64,000 nucleotides of DNA from Hydractinia symbiolongicarpus (GCF_029227915.1 NC_079883.1:12152001-12216000); one strand, 5' to 3'. Positions 24,016 through 37,161 are shown, counted from the first letter of the stretch. Notes: generated from the sequence alone by a model not told the origin. Program-made: numbers and translations.

Positions 24016-24519
24016 TCATTTTCATTTGTTGCCTTTTCATTTCAATGGCGCTGTGATATATTTCTTGTTATAACAATTAAGGAACGTGGCGGTTGTTGAA
24101 AGTGTTTCATATGACATTTTCCTACGACATTTTCAGGTGATAGTACGAGAAAAAAGAGCTTTTAAATGCATACAAACTCGATCTATTGCCGATCATCCAA
24201 TAACCCTGACGGAATGGCAAATAAAATAAAATTCCGCCGCCTTCCGAGGACTTATATCGCAATCACGTTTCGTAACAGCCAAGCGAGGTTTTACCTTAGC
24301 GTTTAAGTCACCACCGACAATTGGCCGGGCAACTATTCTAAGCTCATTCATTTTGACTTAAGGAGGGGGCAAGCGCGGACGCAGGCCCCCACTACCAGAA
24401 ATTGTACGGTCGAGTTACTGACGTTTGCAGTAATCGCAGAGGTCAGTAACTCAAAGAAATTAAATAAAAAAATTTGATCACAATGTCAAAATAAATTGCA
24501 CGTATTTGCCCCTACTAAT

Positions 24520-24640
24520 GTCTACGGCCATACCACGATGAACACACCCGTTCTCGTCTGATCACGGAAGTTAAGCATCGTCGGGCCGGGATAGTACTTG
24601 GATGGGGGACCGCCTGGGAACTCCCGGTGTCGTAGGCTTT
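24520..24640 (+). rRNA. 5S rRNA, copy 29
   Basis: Consensus. Confidence 0.97.
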
Positions 24641-25144
24641 TCATTTTCATTTGTTGCCTTTTCATTTCATTGGCGCTGTGATATATTTCTTGTTATAACA
24701 ATTAAGGAACGTGGCGGTTGTTGAAAGTGTTTCCTATGACATTTTCCTACGACATTTTCAGGTGATAGTACGAGAAAAAAGAGCTTTCAAATGCATACAA
24801 ACTCGATCTATTGCCGATCATCCAATAACCCTGACGGAATGGCAAATAAAATAAAATTCCGCCGCCTTCCGAGGACTTATATCGCAATCACGTTTCGTAA
24901 CAGCCAAGCGAAGTTTTACCTTAGCGTTTAAGTCACCACCGACATTTGGCCGCGCAACTATTTTAAGCTCATTCATTTTGACTTAAGGAGGGGGCGAGCG
25001 CGGACGCAGGCCCGCACTACCAGAAATTGTACGGTCGAGTTACTGACGTTTGCAGTAATCGCAGAGGTCAGTAACTCAAAGAAATTAAATAAAAAAATTT
25101 GATCACAACGTCAAAATAAATTGCACGTATTTGCCCCTACTAAT

Positions 25145-25265
25145 GTCTACGGCCATACCACGATGAACACACCCGTTCTCGTCTGATCACGGAAGTTAAG
25201 CATCGTCGGGCCGGGATAGTACTTGGATGGGGGACCGCCTGGGAACTCCCGGTGTCGTAGGCTTT
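25145..25265 (+). rRNA. 5S rRNA, copy 30
   Basis: Consensus gene; its spacer has several private substitutions and carries the mobile element. Confidence 0.97.
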
Positions 25266-25569
25266 TCATTTTCATTTGTTGCCTTTTCATTTCAATGGCA
25301 CTGTAATATATTTCTTGTTATAACAATTAAGGAACTTGGCGGTTGTTGAAAGTGTTTCTTATGACATTTTCCTACGACATTTTCAAGTGATAGTACGAGA
25401 AAAAAGAGCTTTCAAATGCATACAAACTCGATCTATTACCGATCATCCAATAACCCTGACGGAATGGCAAATAAAATAAAATTCCGCCGCCTTCCGAGGA
25501 CTTATATGGCAATCACGTTTCGTAACAGCCAAGCGAGGTTTTACCTTAGCGTTTAACCCTATTCGGTCC

Positions 25570-25601
25570 GGGGGGGGGGGGGGGGCGGATTCCGCCCCCC
25601 C
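25570..25601. repeat. Left G-run/C-run palindrome of the element
   Basis: Sixteen G, then CGGATTCCG, then seven C. It can form a hairpin or, on the G-rich strand, a G-quadruplex. Run lengths are prone to sequencing error. Confidence 0.8.
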
Positions 25602-26241
25602 TGACGGTTTTTTTTTAATAACTCCTGATTGCTTTGTTATATGGCTATGATACTTACTGAGTTTTAACATTTATCTATTAGACACCTGCATGTAAATTTT
25701 TTAGGTCCCATACCTTTCAGAGGATTTGATATTGGCCATTACTCGAAACTACCCCTAAAAATCTCTATGAAATCCTTATAATGGAGAAAATATAATAACT
25801 CCTGTTAGGATTATCCTTAGAACTTGAAACTTGCAACACAACTTTGTTTCATTAAGAAGAATCATTTTGAATAATTTGAACACGTGACTAGTCCGATTTC
25901 CCGATTTTGTCGGATTTTACCCGAAAATCGGTAAAAAACGGATTTTCGGGCAATTTTTGGCAATTTTTTATCCGATCCATGTAAAAACCGGAAGATATGT
26001 TAAATACCTTTTATTTGGCTTTCAGAAACTTCAAACAGAATGTAAAAATTCGCTCTAGAACAAAAGTAATTATATTTTAAACAGATAGTGGCATTTTTAA
26101 AAATTTTTAAGCTTTTGATGACGTCACAGGAAATGTGCTGACGCAAGCAAATTTTTTTTGGCGCCATTTTGTTCCTTTTATGACGTACTATAAGTGTGCC
26201 AAGTTTGATTCAATATGATCAACCTTATAAAGAGTTATTGA

Positions 26242-26279
26242 GGGGGGGCGGAATCCGCCCCCCCCCCCCCCCCCCCCCC
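26242..26279. repeat. Right G-run/C-run palindrome of the element
   Basis: Mirror of the left structure: seven G, CGGAATCCG, then 22 C. Confidence 0.8.
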
Positions 26280-26534
26280 GGTCATAGTATGTTCGAAAAA
26301 CCCCGGACCGAATAGGGTTAAGTCACCACCGACATTTGGCCGCGCAACTATTCTAAGCTCATTCATTTTGACTTAAGGAGGGGGCGAGCGCGGACGCAGG
26401 CCCCCACTACCAGAAATTGTACGGTCGAGTCACTGACGTTTGCAGTAATCGCAGAGGTCAGTAACTCAAAGAAATTAAATAAAAAAATTTGATCACAACG
26501 TCAAAATAAATTGCACGTATTTGCCCCTACTAAT

Positions 26535-26655
26535 GTCTACGGCCATACCACGATGAACACACCCGTTCTCGTCTGATCACGGAAGTTAAGCATCGTCGGG
26601 CCGGGATAGTACTTGGATGGGGGACCGCCTGGGAACTCCCGGTGTCGTAGGCTTT
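26535..26655 (+). rRNA. 5S rRNA, copy 31
   Basis: Consensus; first gene after the mobile element, 1390 bp from copy 30. Confidence 0.97.
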
Positions 26656-27159
26656 TCATTTTCATTTGTAGCCTTTTCATTTCAATGGCGCTGTGATATA
26701 TTTCTTGTTATAACAATTAAGGAACGTGGCGGTTGTTGAAAGTGTTTCCTATGACATTTTCCTACGACATTTTCAGGTGATAGTACGAGAAAAAAGAGCT
26801 TTCAAATGCATACAAACTCGATCTATTGCCGATCATCCAATAACCCTGACGGAATGGCAAATAAAATAAAATTCCGCCGCCTTCCGAGGACTTATATCGC
26901 AATCACGTTTCGTAAAAGCCAAGCGAGGTTTTACCTTAGCGTTTAAGTCACCACCGACATTTGGCCGCGCAACTATTCTAAGCTCATTCATTTTGACTTA
27001 AGGAGGGGGCGAGCGCGGACGCAGGCCCCCACTACCAGAAATTGTACGGTCGAGTTACTGACGTTTGCAGTAATCGCAGAGGTCAGTAACTCAAAGAAAT
27101 TAAATAAAAAAATTTAATCACAACGTCAAAATAAATTGCACGTATTTGCCCCTACTAAT

Positions 27160-27280
27160 GTCTACGGCCATACCACGATGAACACACCCGTTCTCGTCTG
27201 ATCACGGAAGTTAAGCATCGTCGGGCCGGGATAGTACTTGGATGGGGGACCGCCTGGGAACTCCCGGTGTCGTAGGCTTT
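27160..27280 (+). rRNA. 5S rRNA, copy 32
   Basis: Consensus gene, but its spacer carries many private changes and a 2-bp insertion. Confidence 0.97.
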
Positions 27281-27786
27281 TCATTTTCATTTGTTGCCTT
27301 TTCATTTCAATGGCGCTGTAATATATATTTCTTGTTATAACAATTAAGGAACGTGGCGGTTGTAGAAAGTGTTTCCTATGACATTTTCCTACGACATTTT
27401 CAGGTGATAGTACGAGAAAATAGAACTTTCAAATATATACAAACTCGATCTATTGCCGATCATCCAATAACCCTGACGGAATGGCAAATAATATAAAATT
27501 CCGCCGCCTTCCGAGGACTTATATAGCAATCACGTTTCGTAACAGCCAAGCGAGGTTTTACCTTAGCGTTTAAGTCACCACCGACATTTGGCCGCGCAAC
27601 TTATCTAAGCTCATTCATTTTGACTTAAGGAGGGGGCGAGCGCGGACGCAGGCCCCCACTACCAGAAATTGTACGGTCGAGTTACTGACGTTTGCAGTAA
27701 TTGCAGAGGTCAGTAACTCAAAGAAATTAAATAAAAAAATTTGATCACAACGTCAAAATAAATTGCACGTATTTGCCCCTACTAAT

Positions 27787-27907
27787 GTCTACGGCCATAC
27801 CACGATGAACACACCCGTTCTCGTCTGATCACGGAAGTTAAGCATCGTCAGGCCGGGATAGTACTTAGATGGGGAACCGCCTGGGAACTTCCGGTGTCGT
27901 AGGCTTT
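27787..27907 (+). rRNA. 5S rRNA, copy 33
   Basis: G64A, G81A, G89A and C104T, all transitions to A/T; likely decaying. Confidence 0.93.
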
Positions 27908-28411
27908 TCATTTTCATTTGTTGCCTTTTCATTTCATTGGCGCTGTGATATATTTCTTGTTATAACAATTAAGGAACGTGGCGGTTGTTGAAAGTGTTTC
28001 CTATGACATTTTTCTACGACATTTTCAGGTGATAGTACGAGAAAAAAGAGCTTTCAAATGCATTTAAACTCGATCTATTGCCGATCATCCAATAACCCTG
28101 ACGGAATGGCAAATAAAATGAAATTCCGCCGCCTTCCGAAAACTTATATCGCAATCACGTTTCGTAACAGCCAAGCGACGTTTTACCTTAGCGTTTAAGT
28201 CACCACCGACATTTGGCCGCGCAACTATTCTAAGCTCATTCATTTTGGCTTAAGGAGGGGGCGAGCGCGGACGCAGGCCCCCACTACCAGAAATTGTACG
28301 GTCGAGTTACTGACGTTTGCAGTAATCGCAGAGGTCAGTAACTCAAAGAAATTAAATAAAAAAATTTGATCACAACGTCAAAATAAATTGCACGTATTTG
28401 CCCCTACTAAT

Positions 28412-28532
28412 GTCTACGGCCATACCACGATGAACACACCCGTTCTCGTCTGATCACGTAAGTTAAGCATCGTCGGGCCGGGATAGTACTTGGATGGGGG
28501 ACCGCCTGGGAACTCCCGGTGTCGTAGGCTTT
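28412..28532 (+). rRNA. 5S rRNA, copy 34
   Basis: G48T. Confidence 0.96.
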
Positions 28533-29036
28533 TCATTTTCATTTGTTGCCTTTTCATTTCAATGGCGCTGTGATATATTTCTTGTTATAACAATTAAGGA
28601 ACGTGGCGGTAGTTGAAAGTGTTTCCTATGACATTTTCCTACGACATTTTCAGGTGATAGTACGAGAAAAAGGAGCTTTCAAATGCATACAAACTCGATC
28701 TATTGCCGATCATCCAATAACCCTGACGGAATGGCAAATAAAATAAAATTCCGTTGCCTTCCGAGGACTTATATCGCAATCACGTTTCGTAACAGCCAAG
28801 CGAGGTTTTACCTTAGCGTTTAAGTCACCACCGACATTTGGCCGCGCAACTATTCTAAGCTCATTCATTTTGACTTAAGGAGGGGGCGAGCGCGGACGCA
28901 GGCCCCCACTACCAGAAATTGTACGGTCGAGTTACTGACGTTTGCAGTAATCGCAGAGGTCAGTAACTCAAAGAAATTAAATAAAAAAATTTAATCACAA
29001 CGTCAAAATAAATTGCACGTATTTGCCCCTACTAAT

Positions 29037-29157
29037 GTCTACGGCCATACCACGATGAACACACCCGTTCTCGTCTGATCACGGAAGTTAAGCATCGTCG
29101 GGCCGGGATAGTACTTGGATGGGGGACCGCCTGGGAACTCCCGGTGTCGTAGGCTTT
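29037..29157 (+). rRNA. 5S rRNA, copy 35
   Basis: Consensus. Confidence 0.97.
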
Positions 29158-29661
29158 TCATTTTCATTTGTTGCCTTTTCATTTCAATGGCGCTGTGATA
29201 TATTTCTTGTCATAACAATTAAGGAACGTGGCGGTTGTTGAAAGTGTTTCCTATGACATTTTCCTACGACATTTTCAGGTGATAGTACGAGAAAAAAGAG
29301 CTTTCAAATGCATACAAACTCGATCTATTGCCGATCATCCAATAACCCTGACGGAATGGCAAATAAAATAAAATTCCGCCGCCTTCCGAGGACTTATATC
29401 GCAATCACGTTTCGTAACAGCCAAGCGAGGTTTTACCTTAGCGTTTAAGTCACCACCGACATTTGGCCGCGCAACTATTCTAAGCTCATTCATTTTGACT
29501 TAAGGAGGGGGCGAGCGCGGACGCAGGCCCCCACTACCAGAAATTGTACGGTCGAGTTACTGACGTTTGCAGTAATCGCAGAGGTCAGTAACTCAAAGAA
29601 ATTATTTAAAAAAATTTGATCACAACGTCAAAATAAATTGCACGTATTTGCCCCTACTAAT

Positions 29662-29782
29662 GTCTACGGCCATACCACGATGAACACACCCGTTCTCGTC
29701 TGATCACGGAAGTTAAGCATCGTCGGGCCGGGTTAGTACTTGGATGGGGGACCGCCTGGGAACTCCTGGTGTCGTAGGCTTT
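29662..29782 (+). rRNA. 5S rRNA, copy 36
   Basis: A72T and C106T; start of a three-unit block sharing A72T. Confidence 0.96.
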
Positions 29783-30286
29783 TCATTTTCATTTGTTGCC
29801 TTTTCATTTCAATAGCGCTGTGATATATTTCTTGTTATAACAATTAAGGAACGTGGCGGTTGTTGAAAGTGTTTCCTATGACATTTTCCTACGACATTTT
29901 TAGGTGATAGTACGAGAAAAAAGAGCTTTCAAATGCATACAAACTCGATCTATTGCCGATCATCCAATAACCCTGACGGAATGGCAAATAAAATAAAATT
30001 CCGCCGCCTTCCGAGGACTTATATCGCAATCACGTTTCGTAACAGCTAAGCGAGGTTTTACCTTAGCGTTTAAGTCACCACCGACATTTGGCCGCGCAAC
30101 TATTCTAAGCTCATTCATTTTGACTTAAGGAGGGGGCGAGCGCGGACGCAGGACCCCACTACCAGAAATTGTACGGTCGAGTTACTGACGTTTGCAGTAA
30201 TCGCAGTGGCCAGTAACTCAAAGAAATTAAATAAAAAAATTTGATCACAACGTCAAAATAAATTGCACGTATTTGCCCCTACTAAT

Positions 30287-30407
30287 GTCTACGGCCATAC
30301 CACGATGAACACACCCGTTCTCGTCTGATCACGGAAGTTAAGCATCGTCGGGCCGGGTTAGTACTTGGATGGGGGACCGCCTGGGAACTCCCGGTGTCGT
30401 AGGCTTT
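30287..30407 (+). rRNA. 5S rRNA, copy 37
   Basis: A72T, giving GGTTAGTAC, the form common in other animals. Confidence 0.96.
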
Positions 30408-30911
30408 TCATTTTCATTTGTTGCCTTTTCATTTCAATAGCGCTGTGATATATTTCTTGTTATAACAATTAAGGAACGTGGCGGTTGTTGAAAGTGTTTC
30501 CTATGACATTTTCCTACGACATTTTTAGGTGATAGTACGAGAAAAAAGAGCTTTCAAATGCATACAAACTCGATCTATTGCCGATCATCCAATAACCCTG
30601 ACGGAATGGCAAATAAAATAAAATTCCGCCGCCTTGCGAGGACTTATATCGCAATCACGTTTCGTAACAGCTAAGCGAGGTTTTACCTTAGCGTTTAAGT
30701 CACCACCGACATTTGGCCGCGCAACTATTCTAAGCTCATTCATTTTGACTTAAGGAGGGGGCGAGCGCGGACGCAGGACCCCACTACCAGAAATTGTACG
30801 GGGGAGTTACTGACGTTTGCAGTAATCGCAGTGGCCAGTAACTCAAAGAAATTAAATAAAAAAATTTGATCACAACGTCAAAATAAATTGCACGTATTTG
30901 CCCCTACTAAT

Positions 30912-31032
30912 GTCTACGACCATACCACGATGAACACACCCGTTCTCGTCTGATCACGGAAGTTAAGCATCGTCGGGCCGGGTTAGTACTTGGATGGGGG
31001 ACCGCCTGGGAACTTCCGGTGTCGTAGGCTTT
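30912..31032 (+). rRNA. 5S rRNA, copy 38
   Basis: G8A, A72T and C104T. Confidence 0.95.
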
Positions 31033-31536
31033 TCATTTTCATTTGTTGCCTTTTCATTTCAATAGCGCTGTGATATATTTCTTGTTATAACAATTAAGGA
31101 ACGTGGCGGTTGTTGAAAGTGTTTCCTATGACATTTTCCTACGACATTTTTAGGTGATAGTACGAGAAAAAAGAGCTTTCAAATGCATACAAACTCGATC
31201 TATTGCCGATCATCCAATAACCCTGACGGAATGGCAAATAAAATAAAATTCCGCCGCCTTCCGAGGACTTATATCGCAATCACGTTTCGTAACAGCTAAG
31301 CGAGGTTTTACCTTAGCGTTTAAGTCACCACCGACATTTGGCCGCGCAACTATTCTAAGCTCATTCATTTTGACTTAAGGAGGGGGCGAGCGCGGACGCA
31401 GGACCCCACTACCAGAAATTGTACGGTCGAGTTACTGACGTTTGCAGTAATCGCAGTGGCCAGTAACTCAAAGAAATTAAATAAAAAAATTTGATCACAA
31501 CGTCAAAATAAATTGCACGTATTTGCCCCTACTAAT

Positions 31537-31657
31537 GTCTACGGCCATACCACGATGAACACACCCGTTCTCGTCTGATCACGGAAGTTAAGCATCGTCG
31601 GGCCGGGATAGTACTTGGATGGGGGACCGCCTGGGAACTCCCGGTGTCGTAGGCTTT
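31537..31657 (+). rRNA. 5S rRNA, copy 39
   Basis: Consensus. Confidence 0.97.
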
Positions 31658-32161
31658 TCATTTTCATTTGTTGCCTTTTCATTTCAATGGCGCTGTGATA
31701 TATTTCCTGTCATAACAATTAAGGAACGTGGCGGTTGTTGAAAGTGTTTCCTATGGCATTTTCCTACGACATTTTCAGGTGATAGTACGAGAAAAAAGAG
31801 CTTTCAAATGCATACAAACTCGATCTATTGCCGATCATCCAATAACCCTGACGGAATGGCAAATAAAATAAAATTCCGCCGCCTTCCGAGGACTTATATC
31901 GCAATCACGTTTCGTAACAGCCAAGCGAGGTTTTACCTTAGCGTTTAAGTCACCACCGACATTTGGCCGCGCAACTATTCTAAGCTCATTTATTTTGACT
32001 TAAGGAGGGGGAGAGCGCGGACGCAGGCCCCCACTACCAGAAATTGTACGGTCGAGTTACTGACGTTTGCAGTAATCGCAGAGGTCAGTAAATCAAAGAA
32101 ATTAAATAAAAAAATTTGATCACAACGTCAAAATAAATTGCACGTATTTGCCCCTACTAAT

Positions 32162-32282
32162 GTCTACGGCCATACCACGATGAACACACCCGTTCTTGTC
32201 TGATCATGGAAGTTAAGCATCGTCGGGCCGGGATAGTACTTGAATGGGGGACCGCTTAGGAACTCCCGGTGTCGTAGGCTTT
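32162..32282 (+). rRNA. 5S rRNA, copy 40 (mutated)
   Basis: Five changes, all C-to-T or G-to-A: C36T, C46T, G82A, C95T, G97A. Several hit helix IV and box C; a probable pseudogene. Confidence 0.9.
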
Positions 32283-32786
32283 TCATTTTCATTTGTTGCC
32301 TTTTCATTTCAATGGCGCTGTGATATATTTCTTGTTATAACAATTAAGGAACTTGGCGGTTTTTGAAAGTGTTTCCTATGACATTTTCCTACGACATTTT
32401 CAGGTGATAGTACGAGAAAAAAGAGCTTTCAAATGCATACAAACTCGATCTATTGCCGATCATCCAATAACCCTGACGGAATGGCAAATAAAATAAAATT
32501 CCGCCGCCTTCCGAGGACTTATATCGCAATCACGTTTCGTAACAGCCAAGCGAGGTTTTACCTTAGCGTTTAAGTCACCACCGACATTTGGCCGCGCAAC
32601 TATTCTAAGCTCATTCATTTTGACTTAAGGAGGGGGCGAGCGCGGACGCAGGCCCCCACTACCAGAAATTGTACGGTCGAGTTACTGACGTTTGCAGTAA
32701 TCGCAGAGGTCAGTAACTCAAAGAAATTAAATAAAAAAATTTGATCACAACGTCAAAATAAATTGCACGTATTTGCCCCTACTAAT

Positions 32787-32907
32787 GTCTACTGCCATAC
32801 CACGATGAACACACCCGTTCTCGTCTGATCACGGAAGTTAAGCATCGTCGGGCCGGGATAGTACTTGGATGGGGAACCGCCTGGGAACTCCCGGTGTCGT
32901 AGGCTTT
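32787..32907 (+). rRNA. 5S rRNA, copy 41
   Basis: G7T and G89A. Confidence 0.95.
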
Positions 32908-33411
32908 TCATTTTCATTTGTTGCCTTTTCATTTCATTGGCGCTGTGATATATTTCTTGTTATAACAATTAAGGAACGTGGCGGTTGTTGAAAGTGTTTC
33001 CTATGACATTTTCCTACGACATTTTCAGGTGATAGTACGAGAAAAAAGAGCTTTCAAATGCATACAAACTCGATCTATTGCCGATCATCCAATAACCCTG
33101 ACGGAATGGCAAATAAAATAAAATTCCGCCGCCTTCCGAGGACTTATATCGCAATCACGTTTCGTAACAGCCAAGCGAAGTTTTACCTTAGCGTTTAAGT
33201 CACCACCGACATTTGGCCCCGCAACTATTTTAAGCTCATTCATTTTGACTTAAGGAGGGGGCGAGCGCGGACGCAGGCCCCCACTACCAGAAATTGTACG
33301 GTCGAGTTACTGACGTTTGCAGTAATCGCAGAGGTCAGTAACTCAAAGAAATTAAATAAAAAAATTTAATCACAACGTCAAAATAAATTGCACGTATTTG
33401 CCCCTACTAAT

Positions 33412-33532
33412 GTCTACGGCCATACCACGATGAACACACCCGTTCTCGTCTGATCACGGAAGTTAAGCATCGTCGGGCCGGGATAGTACTTGGATGGGGG
33501 ACCACCTGGGAACTCCCGGTGTCGTAGGCTTT
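33412..33532 (+). rRNA. 5S rRNA, copy 42
   Basis: G93A, in box C. Confidence 0.96.
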
Positions 33533-34036
33533 TCATTTTCATTTGTTGCCTTTTCATTTCAATGGCGCTGTGATATATTTCTTGTTATAACAATTAAGGA
33601 ACGTGGCGGTTGTTGAAAGTGTTTCCTATGACATTTTCCTACGACATTTTTAGGTGATAGTACGAGAAAAAAGAGCTTTCAAATGCATACAAACTCGATC
33701 TATTGCCGATCATCCAATAACCCTGACGGAATGGCAAATAAAATAAAATTCCGCCGCCTTCCGAGGACTTATATCGCAATCACGTTTCGTAACAGCCAAG
33801 CGAGGTTTTACCTTAGCGTTTAAGTCACCACCGACATTTGGCCGCGCAACTATTCTAAGCTCATTCATTTTGACTTAAGGAGGGGGCGAGCGCGGACGCA
33901 GGCCCCCACTACCAGAAATTGTACGGTCGAGTTACTGACGTTTGCAGTAATCGCAGAGGTCAGTAACTCAAAGAAATTAAATAAAAAAATTTAATCACAA
34001 CGTCAAAATAAATTGCACGTATTTGCCCCTACTAAT

Positions 34037-34157
34037 GTCTACGGCCATACCACGATGAACACACCCGTTCTCGTCTGATCACGGAAGTTAAGCATCGTCG
34101 GGCCGGGATAGTACTTGGATGGGGGACCGCCTGGGAACTCCCGGTGTCGTAGGCTTT
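34037..34157 (+). rRNA. 5S rRNA, copy 43
   Basis: Consensus. Confidence 0.97.
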
Positions 34158-34661
34158 TCATTTTCATTTGTTGCCTTTTCATTTCAATGGCGCTGTGATA
34201 TATTTCTTGTTATAACAATTAAGGAACGTGGCGGTTGTTGAAAGTGTTTCCTATGACATTTTCCTACGACATTTTCAGGTGATAGTACGAGAAAAAAGAG
34301 CTTTCAAATGCATACAAACTCGATCTATTGCCGATCATCCAATAACCCTGACGGAATGGCAAATAAAATAAAATTCCGCCGCCTTCCGAGGACTTATATC
34401 GCAATCACGTTTCGTAACAGCCAAGCGAGGTTTTACCTTAGCGTTTAAGTCACCACCGACATTTGGCCGCGCAACTATTCTAAGCTCATTCATTTTGACT
34501 TAAGGAGGGGGCGAGCGCGGACGCAGGCCCCCACTACCAGAAATTGTACGGTCGAGTTACTGACGTTTGCAGTAATCGCAGAGGTCAGTAACTCAAAGAA
34601 ATTAAATAAAAAAATTTAATCACAACGTCAAAATAAATTGCACGTATTTTCCCCTACTAAT

Positions 34662-34782
34662 GTCTACGACCATACTACAATGAACACACCCGTTCTCGTC
34701 TGATCACGGAAGTTAAGCATCGTCGGGCCGGGATAGTACTTGGATGGGGGACCGCCTGGGAACTCCCGGTGTCGTAGGCATT
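34662..34782 (+). rRNA. 5S rRNA, copy 44
   Basis: G8A, C15T, G18A and T119A; the first stop T-run is lost. Confidence 0.93.
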
Positions 34783-35286
34783 TCATTTTCATTTGTTGCC
34801 TTTTCATTTCAATGGCGCTGTGATACATTTCTTGTTATAACAATTAAGGAACGTGGCGGTTATTGAAAGTGTTTCCTATGACATTTTCCTACGACATTTT
34901 CAGGTGATAGTACGAGAAAAAAGAGCTTTGAAATGCATACAAACTGGATCTATTGCCGATCATCCAATAACCTTGACGGAATGGCAAATAAAATAAAATT
35001 CCGTTGCCTTCCGAGGACTTATATCGCAATCACGTTTCGTAACAGCCAAGCGAGGTTTTACCTTAGCGTTTAAGTCACCACCGACATTTGACCGCGCAAC
35101 TATTCTAAGCTCATTCATTTTGACTTAAGGAGGGGGCGAGCGCGGACGCAGGCCCCCACTACCAGAAATTGTACGGTCGAGTTACTGACGTTTGCAGTAA
35201 TCGCAGAGGTCAGTAACTCAAAGAAATTAAATAAAAAAATTTAATCACAACGTCAAAATAAATTGCACGTATTTGCCCCTACTAAT

Positions 35287-35407
35287 GTCTACGGCCATAC
35301 CACGATGAACACACCCGTTCTCGTCTGATCACGGAAGTTAAGCATCGTCGGGCCGGGATAGTACTTGGATGGGGGACCGCCTGGGAACTCCCGGTGTCGT
35401 AGGCTTT
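35287..35407 (+). rRNA. 5S rRNA, copy 45
   Basis: Consensus. Confidence 0.97.
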
Positions 35408-35911
35408 TCATTTTCATTTGTTGCCTTTTCATTTCAATGGCGCTGTGATATATTTCTTGTCATAACAATTAAGGAACGTGGCGGTTGTTGAAAGTGTTTC
35501 CTATGACATTTTCCTACGACATTTTCAGGTGATAGTACGAGAAAAAAGAGCTTTCAAATGCATACAAACTCGATCTATTGCCGATCATCCAATAACCCTG
35601 ACGGAATGGCAAATAAAATAAAATTCCGCCGCCTTCCGAGGACTTATATCGCAATCACGTTTCGTAACAGCCAAGCGAGGTTTTACCTTAGCGTTTAAGT
35701 CACCACCGACATTTGGCCGCGCAACTTTTCTAAGCTCATTCATTTTGACTTAAGGAGGGGGCGAGCGCGGACGCAGGCCCCCACTACCAGAAATTGTACG
35801 GTCGAGTTACTGACGTTTGCAGTAATCGCAGAGGTCAGTAACTCAAAGAAATTAAATAAAAAAATTTAATCACAACGTCAAAATAAATTGCACGTATTTG
35901 CCCCTACTAAT

Positions 35912-36032
35912 GTCTACGGCCATACCACGATGAACACACCCGTTCTCGTCTGATCACGGAAGTTAAGCATCGTCGGGCCGGGATAGTACTTGGATGGGGG
36001 ACCGCCTGGGAACTCCCGGTGTCGTAGGCTTT
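35912..36032 (+). rRNA. 5S rRNA, copy 46
   Basis: Consensus. Confidence 0.97.
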
Positions 36033-36536
36033 TCATTTTCATTTGTTGCCTTTTCATTTCAATGGCGCTGTGATATATTTCTTGTTATAACAATTAAGGA
36101 ACGTGGCGGTTGTTGAAAGTGTTTCCTATGACATTTTCCTACGACATTTTCAGGTGATAGTACGAGAAAAAAGAGCTTTCAAATGCATACAAACTCGATC
36201 TATTGCCGATCATCCAATAACCCTGACGGAATGGCAAATAAAATAAAATTCCGCCGCCTTCCGAGGACTTATATCGCAATCACGTTTCGTAACAGCCAAG
36301 CGAGGTTTTACCTTAGCGTTTAAGTCACCACCGACATTTGGCCGCGCAACTATTCTAAGCTCATTCATTTTGACTTAAGGAGGGGGCGAGCGCGGACGCA
36401 GGCCCCCACTACCAGAAATTGTACGGTCGAGTTACTGACGTTTGCAGTAATCGCAGAGGTCAGTAACTCAAAGAAATTAAATAAAAAAATTTAATCACAA
36501 CGTCAAAATAAATTGCACGTATTTGCCCCTACTAAT

Positions 36537-36657
36537 GTCTACGGCCATACCACGATGAACACACCCGTTCTCGTCTGATCACGGAAGTTAAGCATCGTCG
36601 GGCCGGGATAGTACTTGGATGGGGGACCGCCTGGGAACTCCCGGTGTCGTAGGCTTT
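36537..36657 (+). rRNA. 5S rRNA, copy 47
   Basis: Consensus. Confidence 0.97.
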
Positions 36658-37161
36658 TCATTTTCATTTGTTGCCTTTTCATTTCAATGGCGCTGTGATA
36701 TATTTCTTGTTATAACAATTAAGGAACGTGGCGGTTGTTGAAAGTGTTTCCTATGACATTTTCCTACGACATTTTCAGGTGATAGTACGAGAAAAAAGAG
36801 CTTTCAAATGCATACAAACTCGATCTATTGCCGATCATCCAATAACCCTGACGGAATGGCAAATAAAATAAAATTCCGCCGCCTTCCGAGGACTTATATC
36901 GCAATCACGTTTCGTAACAGCCAAGCGAGGTTTTACCTTAGCGTTTAAGTCACCACCGACATTTGGCCGCGCAACTATTCTAAGCTCATTCATTTTGACT
37001 TAAGGAGGGGGCGAGCGCGGACGCAGGCCCCCACTACCAGAAATTGTACGGTCGAGTTACTGACGTTTGCAGTAATCGCAGAGGTCAGTAACTCAAAGAA
37101 ATTAAATAAAAAAATTTAATCACAACGTCAAAATAAATTGCACGTATTTTCCCCTACTAAT

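Larger units (their letters stand above)
25553..26321. mobile_element. Non-autonomous piggyBac-like element (MITE) in the 5S spacer
   Basis: A 761-bp element (25557-26317) sits between two TTAA copies (25553-25556, 26318-26321); removing it and one TTAA restores the normal spacer exactly. The ends are the perfect inverted repeat CCCTATTCGGTCC, and CCC-ended termini with TTAA target duplication are hallmarks of the piggyBac superfamily. Inside each end lies a G-run, CGGATTCCG and a C-run, then AATAACTC, in mirror orientation; the right end has about 20 extra bases between the terminus and the G-run. No transposase frame exists, so movement would need an enzyme encoded elsewhere. The interior is AT-rich with a 10-bp hairpin CCCGAAAATC/GATTTTCGGG (25920-25950). 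Confidence 0.9.

Noticed and set aside
25443-25670. 75-codon frame across the mobile element border
   Set aside because: Chance join of spacer and element, with a proline run from the C-run.
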